A stretch of 10,130 nucleotides of DNA from assembly GCA_031398695.1 (NCBI GenBank), contig JANNNU010000128.1, positions 1 through 10,130 on the forward strand, read 5' to 3'. This document shows, one piece after another, positions 1-5,973 of the stretch. Both the position numbers and the translations under genes were made by a program. The notes beneath the pieces are model-generated. The model saw only the letters and a list, made by a program, of their open reading frames with translations. It was not told the DNA's origin and made no database searches. This DNA is from JAIYDJ01 sp031398695. GTDB lineage: Bacteria > Pseudomonadota > Alphaproteobacteria > Rhodobacterales > Rhodobacteraceae. The number at the start of each line of letters is the position of its first letter. The first letter of the stretch is position 1.

Positions 1-1
1 C

Positions 2-25
2 GCCCGCATCCGGCTGGACGGCTAG
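2..25 (+). CDS. possible 3' end of a convergent plus-strand gene
   Basis: Seven codons in plus-strand frame 2 read Ala-Arg-Ile-Arg-Leu-Asp-Gly and end in TAG at 23-25. Every codon is G/C-ending and typical of the genes here, and a perfect hairpin follows three bases later, as expected behind a gene end. The piece is far too short to identify a product and could be chance. If real, this gene converges on the muramidase gene. Confidence 0.25.
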   Translation, partial: ARIRLDG

Positions 26-27
26 GC

Positions 28-46
28 GATTTTTCTCCGAAAAATC
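28..46. terminator. perfect 8-bp hairpin in the left intergenic gap
   Basis: The arms GATTTTTC (28-35) and GAAAAATC (39-46) pair perfectly around a TCC loop. The AT-rich arms stand out in a GC-rich background. The hairpin lies about 80 bases past the stop of the muramidase gene on the minus strand, and just after a possible plus-strand stop at 23-25, so it could end transcription from either side. It has no following U tract on either strand, which makes intrinsic termination doubtful. Nothing else is recognisable from 47 to 126. Confidence 0.35.
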
Positions 47-126
47 CGGGATGACGAGGCGGACGGCGGTGCCTCCCGGCGCGTTTCGGGCTGCCTATCG
101 GGATACTTGTGGACAGGTGAGCGCGG

Positions 127-921
127 TTAGCGAGTGTTCGCGGCAAGCCATTCGGCCCAGGCCTGTTTGCTACCTGCGAACACGTTGATGTCGGTGCGGC
201 CCTGAATGCCCGGCACCAGCCCGGTGCCGGTGTACTGCCAGAACGTCCAGTGGTGCCCGTCATAGACATTCTGCGGATGCCCCGCGACCGAACGCAACCA
301 GAAGTCATAGCCGCCGAGCCGCCACATTTCATTGTCTTCCCAGAAGTCGATGCTGGTGTAGATCAGCGGGCGTTGGCCGTAGTGGCGCTCGATGATCTGC
401 ATGAAACGCTGGGCCTCGGCGCGGACTTGCCCGGCGGGGGGGCGCAGCGTGCAGGTCGGGGAGAACGGGGTCCACTCGACGTCGAGCACTGGCGGCAGCG
501 CGCCGGGGGTACGGGGGACGTTCTGGATGAACCAGCGGGCCTGTTCCTCGGCCGGGCGGCACCAGTAGTAAAAGTGGTAGGCGCCGCGCGCGACGCCGGC
601 GCGGCCGGCTGCGGCCCAGTTCGTGGCGAACGCAGGATCCAAGAGGTCGCCGCCCTCGGTCGCCTTGATGAACGCGAAGTTCACGCCGTTGGCCCGCGCC
701 GTGGGCCAGTCGATGCCGGTCTGCCAGCGCGAGATGTCGATGCCGTGCACGGGGTAGCTGGCCGGGCTGCGGCCGTCCCACGGATGGGGGGCGGAATCGG
801 AAAAGTTGGGGTCGGTCACGGCTGTCGTCGCGGGGGATCGTTGCGGGTTGTCGGGCGCGCGGGCCCCGCAGGCTGCTAGGGCGAGCGCCAGAACGGCGGG
901 AATCAGGGCACGCAAGGTCAT
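127..921 (-). CDS. GH25-family muramidase (lysozyme-like) lipoprotein
   Basis: 264 residues. A glycoside hydrolase family 25 enzyme, a family that cuts the MurNAc-GlcNAc bond of peptidoglycan. The chosen start at 921 gives a clean lipoprotein signal: a short Leu/Ala-rich stretch ending in the lipobox Leu-Ala-Ala-Cys, with Cys18 as the lipidation site, so the protein should be membrane-anchored on the periplasmic side. A Pro/Thr/Ser-rich linker leads to the catalytic barrel at about residues 58-262. Family hallmarks visible are HGIDIS with Asp62, AYHFYYW at 114-120, the PVLDVEW strand with Asp147 and Glu149 as the expected catalytic pair, WQY at 228-230 and DINVF (Asp244) near the end. The open frame extends upstream to a GTG at 1002, but that start would bury the signal peptide and overlap the neighbouring gene. 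The ribosome site before 921 is weak. The gene lies 61 bases behind the small membrane-protein gene, possibly on the same transcript. Its role (wall remodelling or attack on other bacteria) is not shown by the sequence. Confidence 0.9.
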   Translation of the reverse strand: MTLRALIPAVLALALAACGARAPDNPQRSPATTAVTDPNFSDSAPHPWDGRSPASYPVHGIDISRWQTGIDWPTARANGVNFAFIKATEGGDLLDPAFATNWAAAGRAGVARGAYHFYYWCRPAEEQARWFIQNVPRTPGALPPVLDVEWTPFSPTCTLRPPAGQVRAEAQRFMQIIERHYGQRPLIYTSIDFWEDNEMWRLGGYDFWLRSVAGHPQNVYDGHHWTFWQYTGTGLVPGIQGRTDINVFAGSKQAWAEWLAANTR

Positions 922-982
922 ATCCAAATGGTGCCTTGCAGGGCGCGCCCTGTCACGCACAAACCGGCGCGGCGACGGCGGG

Positions 983-1297
983 TCATGTCTTGGGTTTGCC
1001 ACGCCACCATGCCATCCACACGCCGATCCGCCGCCGCCCCCGGATCAGCAGCGCCGAGATGGGATTGCGCAGCGGCGGCAGGTCGACCGCCAGCAGCAAG
1101 AGCCCGGCGGGCAGCATCCAAACACCCAAAATGGGCAGGAACGAAAACACGCCGCCCACAATAAGCAGCAGCGCCAGCGGGATGCGGATCAACCTGTAGC
1201 TGTCACGGCGCAGCGCACGAAGCGGCGCCCGCAACGGGGGAACCAGTCGCGCAAGCGTCTGGAACTGGCGTTCAAAGCGACGTTCGCGACGGTCCAT
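983..1297 (-). CDS. small membrane protein with a hydrophobic hairpin, function unknown
   Basis: 104 residues. The start at 1297 is supported by a good ribosome site, GGGAGGA, a few bases upstream. The protein has a very basic N-terminal region (residues 1-36, many Arg), two adjoining hydrophobic stretches at about 37-56 and 59-72 separated by a Pro/Gly turn, and an Arg- and Trp-rich tail (87-104). This is the shape of an inner-membrane hairpin with both ends in the cytoplasm. The Gly-Val-Trp-Met-Leu-Pro-Ala-Gly-Leu core resembles the PGPGW family of putative transmembrane proteins. I also recall close relatives in Rhodobacteraceae being mislabelled as tryptophan synthase beta subunit; nothing here supports such an enzyme, which is about 400 residues long. 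It starts 46 bases after the dehydrogenase gene and ends 61 bases before the muramidase gene. Real gene: fairly sure. Function: unknown. Confidence 0.8.
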   Translation of the reverse strand: MDRRERRFERQFQTLARLVPPLRAPLRALRRDSYRLIRIPLALLLIVGGVFSFLPILGVWMLPAGLLLLAVDLPPLRNPISALLIRGRRRIGVWMAWWRGKPKT

Positions 1298-1343
1298 GCG
1301 TCCTCCCGGGATCGGTCACACATGGGGAGTGCGCAACGGTGGA

Positions 1344-2429
1344 TCAAGGACGGGACGTGGAAAACCGGGCGGGGTCGAGGCTGGCGATCAGGGCGGCGCC
1401 GTGGCCGGTGGTGCGGCCGGCGATCAGGTCGGCGGCCAGCTGGCTGGCGGCGGGGGCGGACTGAAAACCATAGCCGCCTTGCCCGGCCAGCCAGAAGAAC
1501 GCGGGCTGCGCGGGGTCGCGGCCGATGACCGGAACGCGGTCGGGTGCGAACGTGCGCAGGCCGGCCCAGCTGGCGATCAGGCGGGTCACGGGTTCGGTGA
1601 CCATTTCTTCATAACGGGCAAGGCCTTCGGCCAGAACCATGTCGTCGGGAAACGCGTCGTGCGGGTCCATCGGGTGCTGTTCGGCGGGCGAGACGATCAG
1701 CGCGCCGGCATCGGGCTTGGCATACCAGCTTTCGCCGCACCCGAACATCATCGGCCAGCGGCTGACATCGTGCCGCCCGGGCGCCGGGATGCGGGCCATC
1801 GAGCGGCGCATCGGCTGAAAGCCCAGACGCGTCACGCCGGCCATCCGCGCGATCTGGTCCACCCACGCCCCCGCCGCGTTGATCAGAAGCTGGGCGCGGT
1901 GCGTGTCGCGGGGGGTCTGCACCGCCCAGACGGTGTCACGCCGGATCGCGTCAACGCTTTGACCGGTCACGATTTTCGCGCCGTTGTTGCGCGCCTCGCG
2001 GGCGAAGGTCTGGATCAGCAGGTCGGTGTCGATGTCCCATGCCTGGTCGGAAAACGCGGCATGCACCACGGCGTGCGGGTTCAGGATCGGCACCATCGCC
2101 ACCGCCTGATCGACCGCGATCCGGTCGAGGTCCATGGCGGCGATGTCTTTGGCAAATTCTGCCGCCTGATCGGCCCCGCCCAGGATCAGTAGGCCGCGCG
2201 GGGTCAGAACGTCGGGCTGGCCGTGAAAGAAGGGGCCCGAGGCCAGCGAGAGCTCGACCACCGGTGCCGCGCCATAGCGGGGTTCGTAGAGCGCGGCAGA
2301 GCGACCCGAGGCGTGATGGGCGAGATGGGTTTCGGCTTCGAGCAGCAGGACGCTGCCGAGGTGGGACAGGCGGGCGGCCGCGGAGACGCCGGCGATGCCG
2401 CCGCCGATGATGAGAAAATCGTAGGTCAT
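1344..2429 (-). CDS. FAD-dependent D-amino-acid dehydrogenase, DauA-like (DAO family)
   Basis: 361 residues, the usual length for a single-domain DAO-family flavoprotein. The start at 2429 places the FAD-binding Rossmann motif GGGIAG at residues 9-14, right after the first beta strand; the acidic residue ending the second strand is Glu31. The open frame continues upstream without protein-like sequence, so longer starts are rejected, although the ribosome site before 2429 is poor. Several segments match my recollection of Pseudomonas aeruginosa D-arginine dehydrogenase DauA: GRSAALY...YG (42-53), DIDTD (132-136), INAAGAWVDQIA (183-194), RWPM (224-227), YAKPDAG (236-242), SWAGLRTF (287-294) and FFWLAGQGGYGFQ (311-323). 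The likely active-site counterparts Tyr52, Tyr236 and Arg292 are present, but the position of DauA His48 is Leu47. Expected chemistry is oxidative deamination of a D-amino acid to a 2-oxo acid and ammonia, with electrons passed to a carrier rather than oxygen; the substrate cannot be fixed from sequence. A glycine- or sarcosine-oxidase-like function is the main alternative. The gene begins a new unit after a 415-base gap. Confidence 0.85.
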   Translation of the reverse strand: MTYDFLIIGGGIAGVSAAARLSHLGSVLLLEAETHLAHHASGRSAALYEPRYGAAPVVELSLASGPFFHGQPDVLTPRGLLILGGADQAAEFAKDIAAMDLDRIAVDQAVAMVPILNPHAVVHAAFSDQAWDIDTDLLIQTFAREARNNGAKIVTGQSVDAIRRDTVWAVQTPRDTHRAQLLINAAGAWVDQIARMAGVTRLGFQPMRRSMARIPAPGRHDVSRWPMMFGCGESWYAKPDAGALIVSPAEQHPMDPHDAFPDDMVLAEGLARYEEMVTEPVTRLIASWAGLRTFAPDRVPVIGRDPAQPAFFWLAGQGGYGFQSAPAASQLAADLIAGRTTGHGAALIASLDPARFSTSRP

Positions 2430-2513
2430 GGGAATCAATTTGCCACGCCGGGCGGGGGAGGGGAAGGGGGCGCAGGATTCGGCGGTTAACGTGCTGATTT
2501 CCGGCGTTTTCCC

Positions 2514-2566
2514 GGGTATGCACCGCGTATGGTTCGCGTATGGCCTGCGTATGGCTTTGCGCATGA
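2514..2566. repeat. 11-bp-period direct repeat upstream of the dehydrogenase gene
   Basis: On the plus strand GCGTATGG occurs at 2525-2532, 2536-2543 and 2547-2554, exactly 11 bases apart. A fourth, imperfect copy (GGGTATGC) lies at 2514-2521 in the same phase. A further relative, GCGCATGA at 2559-2566, is one base out of phase. The three-base spacers differ (TTC, CCT, then CTTT before the out-of-phase copy). Copies spaced by about one helical turn face the same side of DNA, as regulator sites or iterons do. The array ends 84 bases before the dehydrogenase start codon, a position that suits a control region for that gene. No regulator is known. Confidence 0.7.
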
Positions 2567-2722
2567 CGTTCGCGGGGCCGGGGCCGGGTTGACGGGGTGT
2601 TCGGTGGGGTCGCAGAGCGGCGGGCCCCAGCTCCCTTCCGACGGGGAAGCGGCGCGTCGGGGAAGAGGAACGCATGGCGGGCGAGGAGAGGGGTGCGGCA
2701 GGATAGGGGTGCGGGCGGTGGT

Positions 2723-2773
2723 CGGGGTGGTGCGAGACGGGGTGGTTGGAGACGGGGTGGTTGGAGACGGGGT
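2723..2773. repeat. 15-bp tandem repeat, G-rich on the plus strand
   Basis: The unit CGGGGTGGTTGGAGA is present exactly at 2738-2752 and 2753-2767, preceded by a copy with two differences at 2723-2737 and followed by a partial copy (CGGGGT) at 2768-2773. GGGG runs therefore fall at 2724, 2739, 2754 and 2769, a strict 15-base period. The plus strand could form a G-quadruplex. The minus-strand transcript downstream of the purine operon is correspondingly rich in C and poor in G, as Rho-loading sites are. Confidence 0.85.
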
Positions 2774-2811
2774 CGGCTGCCCTCCCGTCGGTACGGGGAA
2801 GGTGGGGGCCC

Positions 2812-2834
2812 GGGGCAGCGCGGCGCGCTACCCC
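2812..2834 (-). terminator. hairpin after the binding-protein gene, probable operon 3' end
   Basis: Eleven-base arms at 2834-2824 and 2822-2812 pair along their full length around a single central base, with one G-U wobble in the minus-strand transcript; in practice a few central pairs would open to form the loop. The arms are GGGGTAGCGCG and CGCGCTGCCCC on the minus strand. The structure starts ten bases after the TGA of the binding-protein gene. No U tract follows, so it may act as an RNA 3'-end stabiliser, with Rho ending transcription in the C-rich stretch beyond. Confidence 0.55.
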
Positions 2835-2844
2835 AGATGTCAGG

Positions 2845-3915
2845 TCACTTCGGAATGTCGCCGGTGATGCCTTCGACGTAGAAGGCGAGGCCGGCGAGTT
2901 CGCCGTCGTTGGCGACCACGCCATCGGCCAGCCACGGGGTGCCGTCCTGCTTGTTCAGCGGGCCGGTGAACGGGTGATAGCTGCCGTCGGCGATGCTTGC
3001 CGCCAGCGCCTCGGCCTCGGCCTTCACTTCGGCGGGGACGGCGGACGTGATTTCGCCGATCTCGACCTCGCCCGACGCGATGCCTTCCCAGCTGTCCTGC
3101 TGCGCCCAGGTGCCGTCGATCACCGCGCCCACGCGTTTCACATAGTAGGGCGCCCAGTTGTCGATGATCGACGACACGCGGGGCGAGGGTTTGTATTCGG
3201 CCATGTCAGAGGCTTGGCCGAAGCCGATTACGCCGGGGGTCTTTGCCGCCTCGGCCAGCGGTGCAGTCGAGTCGGTGTGCGACAGGATCACGTCGACGCC
3301 CTGTTCGATCAGCGCCTTGGCAGAGTCGGCCTCTTTCGCAGGGTCGAACCACGTGTAGGCCCAGACGACCGAGATCGTCACGTCGGGGTTCACCTTCTTG
3401 GCGTGGATGAACGAGGCGTTGATGCCCTGGATGACTTCCGGAATTGGGAACGACCCGATGTATCCGATCTTGTTCGACTGGGTCATCCGGCCCGCGATGG
3501 TGCCCATGACGGCGCGGCCTTCATAGAAACGGGCGTTGTAAGTCGAGACGTTGGCGTGGTCGCGCTTGAACCCGGTGGCGTGTTCGAACTTCACGTCGGG
3601 AAACTTGGCGGCGACGGCGTTGGTCGGGTCCATATAGCCGAAGGAGGTGGTGAAGATGATGTCACAGCCCGACAGCGCCATCTGGGTCAGCACCCGTTCG
3701 GCATCGGCGCCTTCGGGGACGTTTTCCTGAAATGCGATTTCAACCTTGTCGCCGTACGCCTCTTGCACCGCCAGCGCGCCCTGATGGTGCTGGTAGGTCC
3801 ATCCGCCGTCGCCGATCGGTCCGACATAGACGAAACAAGCCTTGGTCTTGTCTTGGGCAAGGGCGGCCCCGGCAAGCAGCGTGAGGGCCGTTGTGGCCAC
3901 AAGGATTTTTTTCAT
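2845..3915 (-). CDS. BMP-family periplasmic substrate-binding protein of a purine ABC importer
   Basis: 356 residues. The start at 3915 follows a GGGAGA ribosome site at good spacing and opens a standard Sec signal peptide (Lys2-Lys3, hydrophobic 4-18, Ala-Leu-Ala then Gln21), so the mature protein should be free in the periplasm. There is no lipobox Cys, unlike the lipoprotein members BmpA/PnrA. The body matches the Bmp/PnrA-like type 1 binding-protein fold: VGPIGDGGWTYQHHQGA at 31-47 in the first lobe, an IIFTTSFGYMD strand-turn at 86-96, KIGYIGSFPIPEVIQGINAF-like hinge sequence at 149-168, and an ILSHTDST segment at 210-217. The family binds purine nucleosides or bases; adjacent xanthine dehydrogenase genes favour a purine base or nucleoside such as hypoxanthine, xanthine, guanosine or inosine. 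It is the last gene of the operon, 43 bases after the second permease, with its own strong ribosome site, fitting the need for more binding protein than membrane parts. Exact ligand not decidable. Confidence 0.92.
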   Translation of the reverse strand: MKKILVATTALTLLAGAALAQDKTKACFVYVGPIGDGGWTYQHHQGALAVQEAYGDKVEIAFQENVPEGADAERVLTQMALSGCDIIFTTSFGYMDPTNAVAAKFPDVKFEHATGFKRDHANVSTYNARFYEGRAVMGTIAGRMTQSNKIGYIGSFPIPEVIQGINASFIHAKKVNPDVTISVVWAYTWFDPAKEADSAKALIEQGVDVILSHTDSTAPLAEAAKTPGVIGFGQASDMAEYKPSPRVSSIIDNWAPYYVKRVGAVIDGTWAQQDSWEGIASGEVEIGEITSAVPAEVKAEAEALAASIADGSYHPFTGPLNKQDGTPWLADGVVANDGELAGLAFYVEGITGDIPK

Positions 3916-3932
3916 TTTCTTCTCCCGTTGGT

Positions 3933-3946
3933 GGGGCGGTTGCCCC
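3933..3946 (-). other. small stem-loop between permease and binding-protein genes
   Basis: Arms GGGGC and GCCCC (5 bp, all G-C) enclose a four-base loop in the 43-base spacer, just upstream of the binding-protein ribosome site. It could protect or process the mRNA so that the binding protein is made in excess, but the stem is short and chance formation in GC-rich DNA is quite possible. Confidence 0.3.
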
Positions 3947-3958
3947 GGATGATTGGCC

Positions 3959-4891
3959 TCAGCGCGAGGCGTGGAAGGTCTGGCCCAAGGCTGCGGGCGC
4001 GTTCAGGCTCGCGCGGCCCTTGCCAGAGGACATGATGACCAGCACGAGGATGGTTATCAGATACGGCGACATCGACAAGTATTCGACCGGGATGCGCGAC
4101 CCGGATGCCTGAAGATTAAGCTGAAGCACCGAAATTCCGCCGAAAAGATAGCCGCCGATCAGGACGCGCCACGGTTTCCAACTCGCAAAGACCACGATGG
4201 CGAGGGCAATCCAGCCCGCGCCGGCGGTGATGCCGTCGGTCCACTGCGGCACGCGGATCAGGGAGATGTAGGCTCCGCCCATGCCGGCCATCGCTCCGCC
4301 AAAGAGGATCGCCAGCAGTCGGACCCGACCCACCTTGTAGCCGAGCGCGTGGGCGGCGTCGTGGTTTTCGCCAACCGCGCGCAGGATCAGGCCGGTGCGC
4401 GTGTACTTTAGCACGGCCCAGACGGCAGCGATGATTGCGATCGAGAAGTAGACCACCCAGTCGTGGCTGAACAGGATCACGCCGATCACGGGCAGGTCAG
4501 CGAGCGGGCCGAAGGGAACGGGGCCGGTCAGTGGTGGCTTGATGCCGTTGTAGCCCTGACCCATCAGGGACGACAGGCCGAGGCCGAAGAGGGTCAAGGC
4601 GAGGCCGGTGGCGACCTGATTGGCGAGCAATGACTGGGTCAGGACGGCGAACACGAAGGCCAGCGCCGCCCCGCCCGCCGCGCCGCCTGCGAAGCCTAGA
4701 AAGGGGTTGCCGGTGCTGACGGCTGTGATGAAGCCGCAGATCGCGCCCATGATCATCATGCCCTCGACGCCGACGTTGAGGACGCCGGACTTTTCCACCA
4801 CCAGCTCGCCGATGGCGGCGAGCAGGATCGGGACGCTGGCCACCATGAGCGAGGCGATCAGGACGGCGGGGTTGATGCCTCCAAGATCCAT
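3959..4891 (-). CDS. ABC importer permease 2 (purine nucleoside/base type, BPD_transp_2 family)
   Basis: 310 residues, mostly hydrophobic, with about eight to ten membrane segments. The start at 4891 is set by a GAGGGGAG ribosome site and by the TGATG junction, in which the first base of its ATG is the last base of the upstream permease's TGA (1-base overlap, so translation is likely coupled). Family motifs are EKSGVLNVGVEGMMIMGA at residues 33-50 and the cytoplasmic coupling region GENHDAAHALGYKVGRVR at 164-181 followed by LFGGAMAGMGGAYISL (186-201). This is the shorter of the two permeases in BMP-type importers, corresponding to YufQ/NupQ of Bacillus. It pairs with permease 1 to form the translocation path, driven by the double ATPase. 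Frames upstream of 4891 give non-membrane, Arg/Pro-rich sequence and are rejected. Confidence 0.92.
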   Translation of the reverse strand: MDLGGINPAVLIASLMVASVPILLAAIGELVVEKSGVLNVGVEGMMIMGAICGFITAVSTGNPFLGFAGGAAGGAALAFVFAVLTQSLLANQVATGLALTLFGLGLSSLMGQGYNGIKPPLTGPVPFGPLADLPVIGVILFSHDWVVYFSIAIIAAVWAVLKYTRTGLILRAVGENHDAAHALGYKVGRVRLLAILFGGAMAGMGGAYISLIRVPQWTDGITAGAGWIALAIVVFASWKPWRVLIGGYLFGGISVLQLNLQASGSRIPVEYLSMSPYLITILVLVIMSSGKGRASLNAPAALGQTFHASR

Positions 4892-5973
4892 CAGGCGGCT
4901 CCCCTCGCGAAAAGGCGGATGCGGTAGTTGGTCAGGACATCGACGGCGAGCAGGAAGAAGAGGAGCATCCCCTGGAAGGCCTGGATCGCGGCGGCGGGCA
5001 GGCCGAGGTTGGTCGAGGCCATCTCTCCGCCGATGTAGGTCAGGGCCATCAGGAGGCCGGCGAGCAGGATGCCGATCGGGTTCAACCGGCCGAGGAACGC
5101 CACGATGATCGCGGTGAAACCATAGCCCACGTTGAAGTCGATGCTGATCTGGCCGGCGGGGCCGGTCACCTCGAACACGCCGGCAAGGCCCGCGAGCGCG
5201 CCCGAGAGGCCAAGGCAAAGCATGACCATGCGCGCGGGATTAACCCCGTGAAACCGGGCGGCGCGGGGGGCCTGGCCTGCGAGCTTGATCTGGAAGCCGA
5301 GGATGTGGCGCTGCAAGAGGATGTAGGCGAAGATCACCGCGATGAAGGCCGCGACGACGCCCCAGTGCATGCCGGTGCCCATGATCAGCTCGGGGTTCGA
5401 CGCGGCGGGGTATTGCGCGAAATTGCGGCTGCCGGGAAAACCGGCCCCTTCGGGATTGCGCAGGAAGCCGAGCGCGGCCTTCGACAGGATGCGTTCGGCC
5501 ACATAGACGAGCATCAGAGAGACGAGGATCTCGTTTGTGTTGAAACGAGTTTTCAGGATTGCCGGGATCGTGCCCCAGAGCCAGCCGCCGAAGGCACCGG
5601 CGAGGATCATCGCGGGGAAGATCAGGCGGCTTTCGGTGGGGTAGGCGGCGAGGCCGACCGACGCGCCGAAGATGGCTCCCATGATGTACTGGCCTTCCGC
5701 CCCGATGTTCCAGATCCCGGCGCGAAAGCCGAGCGACAGGCCGATGGCGATCAGGATCAGCGGGCCGGCTTTCACCAGCAGTTGCCCGCGCAAATACCAG
5801 GCAAACTCGCCGAACAGCGGGTCCCAGAAGATGGTGCGGATCGCGGCGACCGGGTCCTTGCCGAGAAGCGCAAACAGCAGACCACCCGCGATCATCGTCA
5901 GGATGACCGCGACGACCGGGGTGGCAGCGGACCAGAAGCGCGACGGAGTGGGGCGCTTTTCAAGCGTGAGCAT
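4891..5973 (-). CDS. ABC importer permease 1 (purine nucleoside/base type, BPD_transp_2 family)
   Basis: 360 residues. A cytoplasmic lead of about 18 residues, a first membrane segment at about 19-38, a periplasmic loop, then the conserved block GFRAGIWNIGAEGQYIMGAI at 82-101, KTRFNTNEILVSLMLVYVA at 141-159 and a coupling region around 223-256 (AGQAPRAARFHGVNP..., then SGALAGLAGVFEV). This is the longer permease of BMP-type importers, like YufP/NupP. Start choice: the ATG at 5973 has AGGTGG six bases upstream; in-frame starts at 5991 and 6012 lack a ribosome site. With this start the gene overlaps the end of the ATPase gene by 14 bases, and its own stop overlaps the next permease by one base. 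Tight coupling suggests matched production of the membrane parts. Confidence 0.92.
   Translation of the reverse strand: MLTLEKRPTPSRFWSAATPVVAVILTMIAGGLLFALLGKDPVAAIRTIFWDPLFGEFAWYLRGQLLVKAGPLILIAIGLSLGFRAGIWNIGAEGQYIMGAIFGASVGLAAYPTESRLIFPAMILAGAFGGWLWGTIPAILKTRFNTNEILVSLMLVYVAERILSKAALGFLRNPEGAGFPGSRNFAQYPAASNPELIMGTGMHWGVVAAFIAVIFAYILLQRHILGFQIKLAGQAPRAARFHGVNPARMVMLCLGLSGALAGLAGVFEVTGPAGQISIDFNVGYGFTAIIVAFLGRLNPIGILLAGLLMALTYIGGEMASTNLGLPAAAIQAFQGMLLFFLLAVDVLTNYRIRLFARGAA

Larger units (their letters stand above)
2430..2844 (-). other. 415-base gap between the purine operon and the dehydrogenase gene
   Basis: No convincing gene on either strand. Going along the minus strand, the gap holds a hairpin just past the operon stop (2834-2812), a smaller hairpin with 5-bp arms CCCGT and ACGGG (2797-2784), a 15-bp tandem repeat (2773-2723), a C-rich, G-poor stretch to about 2690, and an 11-bp-period repeat (2566-2514). 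The last 85 bases before the dehydrogenase gene contain no clear -35/-10 pair. A minus-strand frame stays open across the whole gap, but its translation is low-complexity Pro/Arg/His sequence and is not taken as coding. Confidence 0.6.

Noticed and set aside
922..1002. GTG start at 1002 for the muramidase gene
   Set aside because: It would add 27 charged residues ahead of a good lipoprotein signal peptide and overlap the end of the small membrane-protein gene. It has no clear ribosome site.
2430..2513. Sigma-70 or sigma-54 promoter for the dehydrogenase gene
   Set aside because: I looked for TTGACA/TATAAT-like pairs and for the GG-N10-GC pattern and found only weak partial matches, so no promoter is called.
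2514..2566. The 11-bp repeat as a CRISPR array or plasmid iteron origin
   Set aside because: The units are far too short and the spacers only three bases long for CRISPR. There is no replication gene, AT-rich region or partner sequence nearby to support an origin.
2430..2924. Minus-strand frame open upstream of the dehydrogenase start, which could suggest a longer N-terminus
   Set aside because: The extension reads as Pro/His/Arg-rich low-complexity sequence containing the translated repeats, overlaps the end of the binding-protein gene, and would place the FAD motif far from the N-terminus, unlike the family.
2746..4035. Long plus-strand open frame of 429 codons opposite the binding-protein gene
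   Set aside because: It lies antisense to a clear BMP-family gene with signal peptide and ribosome site. Its translation is Gly/Arg/Asp/Val-rich without motifs, the usual shadow of a GC-rich gene with biased third positions.
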